NCBI GenBank assembly: GCA_025354165.1 | Contig: JANXNI010000057.1 | Span: 1-64,000, forward strand | Source: Burkholderiales bacterium | GTDB lineage: Bacteria; Pseudomonadota; Gammaproteobacteria; Burkholderiales; Casimicrobiaceae | Length of the DNA stretch: 64,000 nucleotides | Direction of reading: 5' to 3' | Program-made: the position numbers and the translations under genes | In this document: positions 37,658 to 47,800 of the stretch, piece by piece | Numbering within the stretch: the first letter of the stretch is position 1 | How the letters are laid out: every line of letters starts with the position of its first letter | The notes under the pieces: model-generated | Database searches by the model: none | What the model was told of the DNA's origin: nothing | What the model saw: only the letters and a program-made list of their open reading frames with translations

Positions 37658-38548
37658 TCAGGCAACCCCGTTGGCTTTAAACCACGCGGTCAATTTTTCC
37701 CACGCATCATCAGCAGCGGCCTTGCGATAGCTCGGGCGATAATCCGCATTGAACCCGTGTGGCGTGTCCGGATACGAAATGATGGGACTTTGCTTGCCAG
37801 CTTTTTTGAGTGCGGCACGCATTTGATCCAGCGTGTCGAGTGGAATTCCAGCGTCTGCGCCACCGTAAAGACCAAGCACCTTCGCGTTGATTTTGTCGAC
37901 GAGATCAATCGGATTTTTCGGGTTCATCGCATTGGTCGGACCAACGAGGCGACCGTACCACGCGCCGCCCGCTTTCACGTTCTGGTTGTGTGCGGCGTAC
38001 AGCCACGTAATGCGACCGCCCCAGCAGAAGCCCGTAACCGCTAGCTTTTTCGTGTTGGCTTTGCCTGAGGCTTTAGCGAACGCGACGCAGGCGTCAAGGT
38101 CCGACATCACTTGTGAGTCAGGCACTTTGCTGACTACGTCCGACATGATTTTTGAGATGTCGGTGATCTTCGAGACATCGCCTTGCCGTGCGTAAAGTTC
38201 ACCCGCAATCGCGAAGTAGCCGAGCTTGGCAAAGCGGCGGCAGATGTCCTTGATGTGCTCATGCACACCGAAAATCTCCTGTACAACGAGTACGACCGGG
38301 AAGTTGGAGCCGTTGGCAGGCATCGCACGATAAGCGACCATGTCGCCGTCTTTGGTCGGCACTTTGACTTCACCGGCGATCAATCCGTCAGCGCTGGTCG
38401 TGATCGTTTGCGCCGACACCGGCAGCACCGCCGCGGCAAAGCCCGCGCCGAGCGAAGTGACGATAAAACCACGACGGTTTAACTTTGTCTCAGGCACCAG
38501 AGCATCAATTTCTGATTGGGTGGCGGCTAAATTTGACTCGTGCAACAT
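37658..38548 (-). CDS. Dienelactone hydrolase family protein with Tat-like signal
   Basis: A 296-residue alpha/beta hydrolase starting at ATG 38548. After an N-terminal stretch comes [20 protein letters not shown], a twin-arginine-like leader ending VSA, suggesting export in folded form. The catalytic triad is Cys in [12 protein letters not shown], Asp in YGGADAGIP and His in [11 protein letters not shown]. Family members open enol-lactones such as dienelactone, but many homologues have unknown carboxylester substrates. It is convergent with the 550-residue gene, with hairpin-rich sequence (37604-37650) in the gap. Confidence 0.88.
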   Translation of the reverse strand: MLHESNLAATQSEIDALVPETKLNRRGFIVTSLGAGFAAAVLPVSAQTITTSADGLIAGEVKVPTKDGDMVAYRAMPANGSNFPVVLVVQEIFGVHEHIKDICRRFAKLGYFAIAGELYARQGDVSKITDISKIMSDVVSKVPDSQVMSDLDACVAFAKASGKANTKKLAVTGFCWGGRITWLYAAHNQNVKAGGAWYGRLVGPTNAMNPKNPIDLVDKINAKVLGLYGGADAGIPLDTLDQMRAALKKAGKQSPIISYPDTPHGFNADYRPSYRKAAADDAWEKLTAWFKANGVA

Positions 38549-38628
38549 CGAAACATCCTTAATAAAACAACAGCAGGGAATGCTGCTCACATTATGGACT
38601 GGCAGCCACGAGTTTGTTCGAGGTCACC

Positions 38629-39456
38629 CTATTGCGGCTTGCGCGCCGCCGTCACGCGCGGATGGCCTGCGAGGTCGCGCAGCGTGCACACCTCGGTGAA
38701 GCCGCTCGCCGTCATTAACGCCGGGACGGATTCACCCTGATCGTAACCGTGCTCTACGACCAGCCAGCCGCCCGCGTGCAAGTGCTTAATTGCGCCGCTT
38801 GCGAGTTGGCGGTAGCTCTCCAGCCCGTCGACCGCATCAGCCAGCGCGATGGCCGGTTCGAAGCGCAAATCGCCCTCCGTGAGGTGCACGTCTCCGGGCA
38901 CGATGTAGGGCGGATTGCTAACGATGAGGTCGAATTTTGCGTCGGCTTGGACCGCGCTGAACCAGTTGCTTTGAATGAATTCGACGTTGTTTGCGTGGAG
39001 ATGAACAGCGTTTTCTAGGGCTAATTCAAGCGCGTCGGGTGACACGTCGAGCGCGGCGATTCGCGCGTCGGGTCGCTCCAAAGCCAACGTGATGGCGATG
39101 CATCCGGTACCAGTGCCACCGTCCAGAATCGTCGGACTTGTCTTGGCTTCGACGAGTGTGAGCACATGCTCCACCAAGTGCTCCGTCTCCGGGCGCGGGA
39201 TCAGCGCGGCGGGCGAGCAGCGAAAGGTCCGCCCGAAAAAGTCACGCTCGCCGAGTAAATAGGCCATCGGTTCGCCAAGCATGCGCCGCGCCGCCAGAGT
39301 CGCAATGCCCTGTCGCTCGTTGTCCGAGACTGCTTCATCGTCATGCGCCACCAGCCACGCGCTGTCTCGATTCAGTACGTCGCTTACGAGCATGCGAACC
39401 TCAGCGCGGGGTAGCTCTCGCGTGACTAGAGACGTCATGAGTTCGCGGATATTCAC
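38629..39456 (-). CDS. prmC: Peptide chain release factor glutamine methyltransferase
   Basis: Methylates the Gln of the GGQ motif in release factors. The 275-residue protein has an N-terminal helical domain (RAEVRMLVSDVLNRDSAWLV), an AdoMet site ILDGGTGTGCIAI and the hallmark DLIVSNPPYIVPGD. Start GTG 39456 (residues VNIRELMTSL) gives a length close to the 277 of E. coli. The frame to 39540 would include repeat sequence. Its substrate gene prfA lies 1 kb upstream on the same strand, with pyrF and a palindromic element in between. Confidence 0.93.
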   Translation of the reverse strand: MNIRELMTSLVTRELPRAEVRMLVSDVLNRDSAWLVAHDDEAVSDNERQGIATLAARRMLGEPMAYLLGERDFFGRTFRCSPAALIPRPETEHLVEHVLTLVEAKTSPTILDGGTGTGCIAITLALERPDARIAALDVSPDALELALENAVHLHANNVEFIQSNWFSAVQADAKFDLIVSNPPYIVPGDVHLTEGDLRFEPAIALADAVDGLESYRQLASGAIKHLHAGGWLVVEHGYDQGESVPALMTASGFTEVCTLRDLAGHPRVTAARKPQ

Positions 39457-39504
39457 TGGCTGCAAGCGCTTCGTGTGATGATTATTTTCATGTTCGAAGA
39501 CATA

Positions 39505-39620
39505 TAGCTTTTCGCCAAAAGCACCCCTGAAAGCGGGCAAACAGCCGAAAAATAGAACAGTCGACTTTCCATGAAAATACGACTTAGCCCCAGTGCAGCA
39601 TACGATTCATGAAAAAGCTG
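39505..39620. repeat. 116-bp palindromic intergenic element, copy 5
   Basis: The clearest centre: AACAGTCGACTTT spans the exact midpoint with GTCGAC at offset 56-61. The ends are TAGCTTTT and AAAAGCTG, with AGCGGGC at offset 28-34 and TTAGCCCC near offset 80. It separates pyrF from prmC on the leftward transcript. Confidence 0.9.
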
Positions 39621-39638
39621 TAGGACTCAGAGCCAGCG

Positions 39639-40451
39639 TCAAGGCATCGCGCCATCTTCAATCATCTGTTCAACAACGCCGCGCGCCGCATGCGCAAAAT
39701 CGTCGCCACCGCTGGCGTAAATCACCGAGCGCGACGCGTTGATAATGAGCCCGGCGCCCTTGCTGTCGCGGCCCACGGCAACGGTCGCTTTCATGTCGCC
39801 GCCCTGCGCGCCAACACCAGGCACCAGAAGCGGCATATCGCCTACCACTTTGCGCACATCGGCGATCACCTGCGGCACCGTCGCGCCGACGACGAGGCCA
39901 ATGTTTTGGTTCGCGTTCCATTGTTGCGCCGCGAGTTTCGCCACACGCAGATACAACGGCTCGCCGTCGATCATCTGCTCCTGCAAATCAGCGCCGCCCG
40001 GATTCGACGTGCGGCACAGCAGGATCGTGCCCTTATTCGCATACTTCGTGAACGGCACAATCGAATCGCCGCCGAGGTACGGATTGACCGTGACCGCGTC
40101 GGCACGATAGCGCTCAAACGCTTCCACCGCGTAGAACTCGGCCGTGCTGCCGACGTCACCGCGCTTGGCATCGAGGATCACTGGTACATCGGGATAGCGG
40201 TCGTGAATGTAGTCAATGGTCGCCGCAAGCTGGTCTTCAGCCGCGATCGCGGCGTAATGTGCAAATTGCGGTTTGTACGCGCAAACGATGTCGTGCGTCG
40301 CATCGATGATCGCTTTGTTGAATGCAAAAATCGCATCGGGGCGATTGAACAGACGCTCGGGCAACCGCTTCTTTTCCGGGTCGAGGCCAACGCAGACGAG
40401 CGACCGTGATTTCGTCCACGCGGCTTGTAATTTTTGATTGAAAGTGGTCAT
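39639..40451 (-). CDS. pyrF: Orotidine 5'-phosphate decarboxylase
   Basis: The last step of UMP synthesis. The 270-residue protein is the longer subfamily-2 type. [34 protein letters not shown] and the catalytic [20 protein letters not shown] (Asp-Lys-Asp tetrad) are all present, along with the phosphate-binding [14 protein letters not shown]. Its ATG overlaps the prfA stop by four bases, so the two are translationally coupled. That is an unusual insertion of a pyrimidine gene into the prfA-prmC pair. Confidence 0.96.
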   Translation of the reverse strand: MTTFNQKLQAAWTKSRSLVCVGLDPEKKRLPERLFNRPDAIFAFNKAIIDATHDIVCAYKPQFAHYAAIAAEDQLAATIDYIHDRYPDVPVILDAKRGDVGSTAEFYAVEAFERYRADAVTVNPYLGGDSIVPFTKYANKGTILLCRTSNPGGADLQEQMIDGEPLYLRVAKLAAQQWNANQNIGLVVGATVPQVIADVRKVVGDMPLLVPGVGAQGGDMKATVAVGRDSKGAGLIINASRSVIYASGGDDFAHAARGVVEQMIEDGAMP

Positions 40452-41533
40452 GCAATCGCTCCTTCCATCAAGGACATTTGTTCTGCCTGATGCTCGGAAA
40501 TCAGCGCATCGACCATGTCGCCAATGTCGCCATCCATAATGAAATCGAGCTTATACAGCGTCAGGTTGATGCGGTGATCGGTCATCCGGCCCTGCGGAAA
40601 ATTGTAGGTGCGGATGCGCTCGCTGCGGTCGCCGGAACCCACAAGCGATTTGCGTAATCCTGCTTCTTTCGCATGCGCCGCTGCGCGCTCGCGCTCCAGC
40701 AAACGCGACGCCAGCACTTCCATTGCGCGCGCCTTGTTCTGATGCTGCGAACGCCCGTCCTGACATTCGACGACCACGCCAGTCGGAATGTGCACGATGC
40801 GCACTGCCGAGTCGGTCTTGTTGATGTGCTGGCCGCCGGCACCGGACGCACGGAAGGTGTCGATGCGCAAGTCCGACGGATTGATCGTGATGTCTTTCAC
40901 CGGATCAGCTTCAGGCAGGATCGCCACCGTGCAGGCGCTGGTGTGGATGCGTCCCTGCGCCTCAGTCACCGGTACGCGCTGCACGCGATGCGTCCCCGAC
41001 TCAAACTTCATCTTCGAATACGCGCCCTGCCCGATGATGCGTGCGATCACCTCACGGTAACCGCCCAACTCGCTCTCGCTGGCCGAAACAATCTCCACCT
41101 GCCAGCGCTGCCGCTCGGCAAACCGCGTGTACATGCGCAGCAAATCGCCCGCAAACAGCGCTGACTCATCACCGCCCGTACCCGCGCGAATTTCGAGAAA
41201 AATATTGCGCTCATCGGCTGGGTCTTTCGGCAGCAAGCCTAGCGTCAACTCTTTCTCAATGCGCTCAATGTCGGCTTTGGCGGTGTCGATTTCTTCCTGC
41301 GCCATCTCCTTCATTTCCGGATCGGCGAGCATCTCCTGCGCGCCCGCCAGATCAGCCTCACGCGCCTGAAACTGCGCGAACAACGCTGAAATCGGCTCGA
41401 TGTCGCTCCGCTCCCGCGACAGCGCCCGAAAGCGATTCATGTCATTGGTCACGGACGGGTCAGACAGCAAGCTCTCCACCTCCACCTGTCGGCGCGAGAG
41501 TTGTTCAAGCTTGATGCGGAAAGTGTCTTTCAT
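40448..41533 (-). CDS. prfA: Peptide chain release factor 1
   Basis: Terminates translation at UAA and UAG. The 361-residue protein starts at ATG 41533 ([16 protein letters not shown]). The codon-recognition tripeptide PVT appears in [19 protein letters not shown], and the peptidyl-transferase motif GGQ is in [15 protein letters not shown]. It is the first gene of a prfA-pyrF unit. hemA, the usual neighbour, is not upstream. Confidence 0.97.
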   Translation of the reverse strand: MKDTFRIKLEQLSRRQVEVESLLSDPSVTNDMNRFRALSRERSDIEPISALFAQFQAREADLAGAQEMLADPEMKEMAQEEIDTAKADIERIEKELTLGLLPKDPADERNIFLEIRAGTGGDESALFAGDLLRMYTRFAERQRWQVEIVSASESELGGYREVIARIIGQGAYSKMKFESGTHRVQRVPVTEAQGRIHTSACTVAILPEADPVKDITINPSDLRIDTFRASGAGGQHINKTDSAVRIVHIPTGVVVECQDGRSQHQNKARAMEVLASRLLERERAAAHAKEAGLRKSLVGSGDRSERIRTYNFPQGRMTDHRINLTLYKLDFIMDGDIGDMVDALISEHQAEQMSLMEGAIA

Positions 41534-41809
41534 GGGGGCTCTAGAAACGAAAAAGCCACGCGTAACACAAGCTATCACCCGGAAAGGCGAGGGAGCGGGT
41601 GGGCGTGGCTAAAGGGACATTGGGCTCAATTCTAGGCCGTTTGAACGGCACCACACTTCATTTGCAAGTGCCCTTTGGCGGCCAAAGGAGGACGTAGCGG
41701 TCTTGCCAGGTCAGTTTAGGTCGCTATTCGACTGAAACTGGCATGAAAGCACCAAATTGATGATATGATGCGCACTTAGATTCCACGCCCAACCTTACGC
41801 ACGCCAAAC

Positions 41810-42049
41810 ATGCGAACCACACTCAACCTTTCAGAAGACGCGCTGCATGTGGCCAAACACTACGCCACGCGCCAACAGCTCTCGCTAGGTGACGCCGTTT
41901 CTGCACTCGTTCGCGCTGGCGCTCAGGTGCAGGCGCAAGTGCCGTCGACGATGGCGGCGCTTCGCGGACGGTTCGCCATGCTGCCCGCGCGCGACGAAGT
42001 GATCACCATCGATCACGTGCGGGAGCTGATGGAACGCGAAGGCATCTGA
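41810..42049 (+). CDS. vapB: VapB-type antitoxin
   Basis: A 79-residue antitoxin. MRTTLNLSEDALHVAKHYAT, then QLSLGDAVSALVRAG is a ribbon-helix-helix DNA-binding start, and the acidic/basic tail (ITIDHVRELMEREGI) would wrap the toxin. The PIN toxin gene begins one base after its stop. A TATGAT at 41764-41769 may be the -10 element. Confidence 0.85.
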   Translation: MRTTLNLSEDALHVAKHYATRQQLSLGDAVSALVRAGAQVQAQVPSTMAALRGRFAMLPARDEVITIDHVRELMEREGI

Positions 42050-42050
42050 C

Positions 42051-42575
42051 ATGCCGCCCTCCATTGCTTTGAACCGTGATGCAGCACATTCCGTGCGCGA
42101 ACCGGATGCAAAGTACCTTGCGACGAAACAGTCTGCAACGCCGACGAGGCTTCTGCTCGATGTCAATGTGTGGGTCGCGTTGTTTGATGATGCGCACGTA
42201 GCGTCTGCGCGAGCGAACGCACTGATCGAGACGCCCGGCATCAAAATTGCCACCTGTCCGCTGGTCGAGAACGGTGTGATTCGCGTACTCAATGTGCCCA
42301 GTTACGGGCGGCGCGGTGCGCTGGGAATCATGGCGGTTCGCCAACAACTCGTGAACGCCTGCGCCGCGCTGGATCATGAGTTTTGGCCTGCCGACGTGTC
42401 GCTTCGCGACGATGCCGCGGTGGATTTCACGCGTGTCCACGGGCATAACCAGATTACCGATCTCTATCTGCTTGCGCTCGCGGTCAAGCACGAGGGCGTT
42501 CTGACGACCTTCGATCAAAATATTCCACTGCACGCAGTTCATGGTGCAACGGTGGCGCATTTGCGAATGTTGTGA
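42051..42575 (+). CDS. vapC: VapC-type PIN-domain ribonuclease toxin
   Basis: A 174-residue toxin. PIN residues are visible as Asp in RLLLDVNVWVALFDD, Glu in CPLVENGVIRVL, Asp in QITDLYLLALAV and Asp in LTTFDQNI, a complete acidic site. The PIN fold starts about 32 residues in; the N-terminal extension is unusual, and an internal start is possible but has no better ribosome-binding site. It is convergent with recG, with seven bases between them. Confidence 0.87.
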   Translation: MPPSIALNRDAAHSVREPDAKYLATKQSATPTRLLLDVNVWVALFDDAHVASARANALIETPGIKIATCPLVENGVIRVLNVPSYGRRGALGIMAVRQQLVNACAALDHEFWPADVSLRDDAAVDFTRVHGHNQITDLYLLALAVKHEGVLTTFDQNIPLHAVHGATVAHLRML

Positions 42576-42582
42576 AGAGCGA

Positions 42583-44748
42583 CTACGCCTTGGCGAACTC
42601 CGCGCGATGCTTGATCCATCGGTCGACAAACGCAGCTCTGTTGAAGGTAGCGTCGCTTTCAAGTTTCGTCGCTGCATCGCGTGCTGCTTCCACCAGATCG
42701 ATGTCTTCTTCGATGTTGGCATAGCGCAACGACGGTAACCCGGATTGCCTCGGGCCCAGCAATTCGCCGGGCCCCCGAATGCGCAAATCTTCGCGCGCGA
42801 TGATGAAGCCGTCAGTGTTTTCGTAGATGACTTTTAGCCGTTGCTTGGCGGTGTCAGAAAGCTTTCCCGCGAAGATCAGGATGCAGGTGGACGCCACGCT
42901 GCCGCGCCCGACGCGACCACGCAACTGATGCAACTGAGCTAGGCCGAAGCGCTCTGCATGCTCAATCACCATCCAGCTCGCGTTGGGCACATCCACGCCG
43001 ACCTCGATCACCGTGGTCGCCACTAAAATCTGAATACGATTCGCGGTGAAGTCCTTCATGATTGCGGCCTTTTCGTCCGCATTCATGCGGCCGTGCAGCA
43101 GCTTTACTTTCACGTTCGGCATCAGCGCAACGAGATCGGCATGCAGCGCAGTGGCGTCCTGCAGTTGCACATCCTGCTCGGCAAGTTTTTCGCTTTCCTC
43201 AATCAGCGGACACACCCAATAGGCCTGCGCGCCTTGCTGCGCCGCCTCATAAATACGACGCACGATTTCGCCGCGTCGTGCTTCGCTGACGAGCTTGGTC
43301 GCGATGGGCTGCCGTCCACCGGGCAGCTCGTCAATCACTGAAACATCGAGGTCAGCGTAATAGCTCATCGCGAGCGAACGAGGGATCGGTGTCGCGCTCA
43401 TCATCAAAGTGTGCGGCGCGACAATCGGTGTCAGCGTTAGGTTCTCTTCCCCCTCCAAGGGGGAGGGAGTAGAACGCTGGCCCCGCTGCCGCAGCTGCAA
43501 CCGCTGCTCGACGCCAAATCGATGCTGCTCATCCACCACCACCAACCCTAACCGCGCGAACGAAACTTTCTTCTGAAACAGCGCATGCGTCCCTATCACG
43601 ATATTGGCCTCTCCCCGTTTGCACGCCGCATGCGCAGCCCGCATTTCGGCCGCAGGTAGCGATCCCGTGAGCCACGTCAGTTTGATCGGCAACTCTGCCA
43701 ACCAGTGCGATAGTTTGTTGAAGTGTTGTTCGGCCAGCAGCTCCGTCGGAGCCATAAATGCAACCTGCCAACCCGCCTCCACGGCAACCAGCGCAGCAAG
43801 CGCCGCGACCACCGTTTTGCCACTGCCGACGTCACCCTGCAACAGGCGTGTCATCGGCGCGGCCTGCTGCATGTCGCGCAGCGCTTCGGACAGCGCTCGC
43901 TCCTGCGGAGCGGTGAGTTTGAACGGCAAGCGCTGACGCAGCAGCGTCGTGATCAAGCCCGTGGGATGTAGCTTAGGCGCGGCTTCCTCTGACCGCAGCG
44001 ACTTAGCGTCGCGCAGAGCGAGCTGCTGCGCAAGTAATTCGTCAAATTTGATGCGTCGCCACGCCGGGTGAGTGCGTGTTTCCAGCGGCATCACCGGCTC
44101 CGTGTTCGACGGCACGTGCAACACATCCAGCGCTACGCGCCACGCGGGCAGTGCAAGCGCCTCAGTAAACGCGCGCGGCAGCAAGTCCTGCTGCCAGTCA
44201 GCGATCTTTCTCGCCTTTGCCACGAGTGTGCGAATGGCAGCCTGCGGTACACCGGCAGCGCTGGGGTAAACGGGCGTCAGTCGCGCGGCCGAACCGGACA
44301 CTTCGCCTGCGCTACCCAGTGGAACCTCCGCGTCGGCTTTCTTGAAGACGGGATGGACCATCTCCAGCCCATAGCGACCGTCGCGAACGTCGCCGAACAC
44401 ACGAACCAGAGCGCCGGGCTTCAAGGCTTGCGTGATGTTCGGATAGAAATTGAAGTAGCGCAGCGTGAGTCTGGGCGCAAAGTTGTTGCCGCCATCGTCG
44501 TCCGCCGCCCGAACCAGCGCCACAAACTGCCGCCGTGGGCGAAACGTCGTTTCCGAGTGTTCGACCACGCCTTCGACCACGACCGATTCACCCGCCACCA
44601 GTTCGCTGATCGCTCGAACCCGCGTCTGGTCCTCATAGCGCATTGGCAGATGCAGCAGCAAGTCGCGCAAATGATGCACGCCCAATTTTGCGAATTTAGG
44701 TCGCAAAGCTGGGGGTAAATACGTCTGTTGTTCCTGTTCGGTCGTCAC
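42583..44748 (-). CDS. recG: ATP-dependent DNA helicase RecG
   Basis: A 721-residue helicase that remodels stalled forks and branched DNA. The N-terminal wedge/OB domain (about 60-170) is followed by Walker A LLQGDVGSGKTVVAAL, the DEQH box LVVVDEQHRFGVEQR, MMSATPIPRSLAMSYYADLD, the RecG-specific VIEVGVDVPNASWMVIEHAERFG with QLHQLRGRVGRG, and the C-terminal TRG-like segment. Between LRQRGQ and the ATPIPR motif lies a roughly 20-residue loop (STPSPLEGEENLTLTP) encoded by a palindromic repeat. It falls outside conserved motifs, so activity is probably kept. Confidence 0.95.
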   Translation of the reverse strand: MTTEQEQQTYLPPALRPKFAKLGVHHLRDLLLHLPMRYEDQTRVRAISELVAGESVVVEGVVEHSETTFRPRRQFVALVRAADDDGGNNFAPRLTLRYFNFYPNITQALKPGALVRVFGDVRDGRYGLEMVHPVFKKADAEVPLGSAGEVSGSAARLTPVYPSAAGVPQAAIRTLVAKARKIADWQQDLLPRAFTEALALPAWRVALDVLHVPSNTEPVMPLETRTHPAWRRIKFDELLAQQLALRDAKSLRSEEAAPKLHPTGLITTLLRQRLPFKLTAPQERALSEALRDMQQAAPMTRLLQGDVGSGKTVVAALAALVAVEAGWQVAFMAPTELLAEQHFNKLSHWLAELPIKLTWLTGSLPAAEMRAAHAACKRGEANIVIGTHALFQKKVSFARLGLVVVDEQHRFGVEQRLQLRQRGQRSTPSPLEGEENLTLTPIVAPHTLMMSATPIPRSLAMSYYADLDVSVIDELPGGRQPIATKLVSEARRGEIVRRIYEAAQQGAQAYWVCPLIEESEKLAEQDVQLQDATALHADLVALMPNVKVKLLHGRMNADEKAAIMKDFTANRIQILVATTVIEVGVDVPNASWMVIEHAERFGLAQLHQLRGRVGRGSVASTCILIFAGKLSDTAKQRLKVIYENTDGFIIAREDLRIRGPGELLGPRQSGLPSLRYANIEEDIDLVEAARDAATKLESDATFNRAAFVDRWIKHRAEFAKA
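43443..43470. repeat. CCCTC-type palindromic repeat inside recG
   Basis: CTTCCCCCTCC / GGGGGAGGGAG is an in-frame palindrome translated as SPLEGEE, the same peptide type as the repeat tail of XdhB (SPLAGEG). It appears to be an insertion into a variable loop of the helicase. Confidence 0.7.
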
Positions 44749-44857
44749 GCGCGAAGTTTATCGGGTGGCGATCCCGCCATCATTGCACCGCATAGCCGAC
44801 TGAGGTAGAACACTTCATTCGCAAATGCGCAACCCATCTTTAGCCTAACCGCCTCCT

Positions 44858-47800
44858 ATGCCTCGTCTTCCATTGACCGCCCTCCTGGCCGCGTTTGCGA
44901 TGTTTTCGTCGCAGGCCGCCGATCTGCCCGCACTTGCCGAATCGCGCCCGTCGCACGAGGCCAGGGACATTGACGAGCAGCAGGTTTTCCTGACCCGCGC
45001 CAAAGGTCCGGTCGACGCCAAAACCTTCATTGATCGCGTGTTTTGCGAAGTCGAAGGCGTGCGTTCGGTCAACACCGTACGTGTCGTGGGCGGCGCTCGC
45101 AAGACCGAGCTGCTCAAGGCAGCGGGTATCTCGAATGCGGAGAACTGGATCGCGTTTCGCTGCGCGCAAACGTTCCCCGCTGGAGCGGACGTCACCATTC
45201 GCTGGGACGCGGCGGCGAACAACCTGAAGAACGCAGTTGACACGCTCAAGTTCAAAGTTCGCTCCGGAGAGTGGATCGAGATGACTTGCGGACGCGAGAA
45301 CAAGGATGCGGGCTGCAATCCGCTCGCCACGGTTTACTTCAACCTCAAGCGCGGTATTGAACCGGCTGACACCGCACGCTTTCGCTTGCGCGATGACGCA
45401 GGCAAACTTTATCCTCCGATTGCGGGCGATTCCGACAGTGAAGGCGACCTTCACCAAGTTGCCGGCCGAAACGCGCTTCACACTGGTGGTGCCGCCGAAC
45501 CTGAAGGAATCCGGCACTACAACCGTACTCACGCTGAAACGCCCGATGACGCTGCGCACCAGCGCCTATCCACCGCTCGTCAAGTTTTCACGCAGCTTCG
45601 GCATCATCGAGCGCAACGCCGATCCGGCGCTACCGCTCACGGTGCGTAATCTCGAAGGCGGCGCAGGCGCAACCATCCGCAAGCTGCGCGTGACCAGCGA
45701 GCAGGACATGATCCGCTGGTACGCCCGCACGCTGGGTTTTCAGCAAAGCGATCGCTCGATGGACGACGAGGAATCCGACTATGCAGATTTCGGTGAACGA
45801 CAAAAAGGTGATGACGACAAGCGTGCGCGCTCGCTGCTGAAAGGCAATGCACAAGCAGTCGCTATGCCGCTACCGAAACCGGGCGGGCCAAAAGAGTTCG
45901 AGGTAATCGGCTTGCCACTGCCAGAGCCCGGTCTGCATGTCGTTGAGGCTGAATCCACGGCGCTTGGCGCATCACTGCTTGAGAAAAAGGGCGCGATGTT
46001 CGTGCGCACGATGGCGCTGGTCACCAATCTTGCCGTGCATACGAAAACGGGCACTGGCGGCGCGTTTGTCTGGGTCACGCGACTCAATGACGCGACCGTA
46101 GTGGCTGATGCCGCGGTTCGCATTCGCGATTGCAAGGGCGTTGAACTGGTGGCTGGCAAGACGGACAAGGATGGCATCGCACGTCTAGCACCGGACAAAG
46201 CAAAAGCACCCAAGCGCAACGATTCCTGCCCGATGTTTGTGTTTGCACAAAGTGGTGATGACGTGGCGTTCACGCGCAGCGACTGGACGCGCGGCATTGA
46301 GCAGTGGCGATTCAATTTGCCGTGGGACTATGACGGCGACAACGATACGAGCGGCAAACAAGCGTTCCACACCGTCCTCGCGCGGAACCTTTTGCGCCCC
46401 GGTGAAACGGTGTACATGAAACATTATGCGCGCGATTTGAAGCGCTTCGGTGCTGGCGCGCCAGAGGTCAGCAAACTGCCGAAAACGATTGCCGTGATCA
46501 ACGAGGGCAACAACCAGCGCAGCACGCTCAATCTGGAATGGAGCGCACGTGGCAACGCAATTACCGAACTCAAATTACCAACGAATGCGAAACGCGGGCA
46601 ATATCGTCTGGAGCTGGCCGGTCGCACCACGGGCCGTTTCACAGTAGCTGATTTCCGTTTGCCCGTTTACAAATCCGAAGTGAGCATCGCCAATGCGAAC
46701 GTGGTCGGCGGCGACAAAGCGAATGTGGACGTGCGTCTGTCGTTTCTGTCGGGTGGCCCAGCCAGTGGCGATGTCGTGACGGTGCGCTCGCGCTTTGATT
46801 CGCGCACCTGGCCCGGGTTTGATTCGCTGCCAGATTACAACTTCAACTTGTCAGCGTTTGACGATGAGGGTGCGCCACGTCGCGGCTCGCGGGAAAGCAA
46901 GCAGCCCGAAGGCGAAGACCAGTCGCTCGCGCTCTCCACTGCGGGCGCGGCGCGCGTTGCGCTGGCAACGCCGAATGTTGATCGCCCTTACAGCCTCGTC
47001 GCCGACATGGAATACAAAGACCCGAACGGTGAGATTTACACTGCACAAGCGCGCACCACCGTTTGGCCCGCCGCAGTGCTCGTGGGGATAAAGACGAGCG
47101 ATTGGGCGATGGCTCGCGAAAAACTCTCGTACGACATCATCACAACGGATGTCACCGGCAAGCCGGTCGGTGGCGTCAAGTTCAAAGTGCGCGGTACCAA
47201 CCGCACGTGGGACGCGTACCGCAAGCGCAACATTGGTGGCTTCTACAGCTACGAATCGAATCAGAAAAATAGCGATCTTGGCGTGCTCTGTGAAGGCACG
47301 TCAGATCGCAGCGGCAAATACACCTGTACCAGCAGCGTCACGGCGTCAGGCGAAGTGCAATTGCTTGCCGAAGTGACTGACAGCGCAGGCCGTTCAGCAA
47401 GCGCGGGTACATCGTTGTGGGCGTCGAATGGCGACGACTGGATGTTCCGTTCGGAAAGTTCGGATCGTATTGATTTGTTACCCGAGAAAAAGCGCTATGA
47501 GCCCAACGAAAAAGCCCGCTTTCAGGTGCGCATGCCTTTCCGCGAGGCGACTGTGCTGGTCACCGTCGAGCGCGAAGGCGCGGTGCTCTCAAGCTTCGTA
47601 ACGAAACTGTCGGGCAAATCCGCAGTGATCGAAGTGCCAGTGAAAGAAGAGTGGGCGCCGAACGCTTACGTCTCCGCATTGCTGATCCGTGGCCGCGTGG
47701 GAGCGCCTGCACCCACGGCACTGGTTGATCTGGCGAAACCCGCATTCAAGCTGGGCATCGCCAACGTCGACGTCAACTGGCAGCGCTATGGTCTCGACGT

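Noticed and set aside
39457-39540. N-terminal extension of prmC
   Set aside because: It includes sequence of the 116-bp element. GTG 39456 gives the usual length and N-terminus.
41700-41780. Possible palindromic element upstream of vapB
   Set aside because: TTCGACTGAAACTGGCATGAAAGC has only local similarity and no matching ends at 116-bp spacing.
45306-45440. Separate start for the second alpha-2-macroglobulin frame
   Set aside because: The 5' part of that frame is a shadow of the first frame, and homology-like sequence begins only after about 45430.
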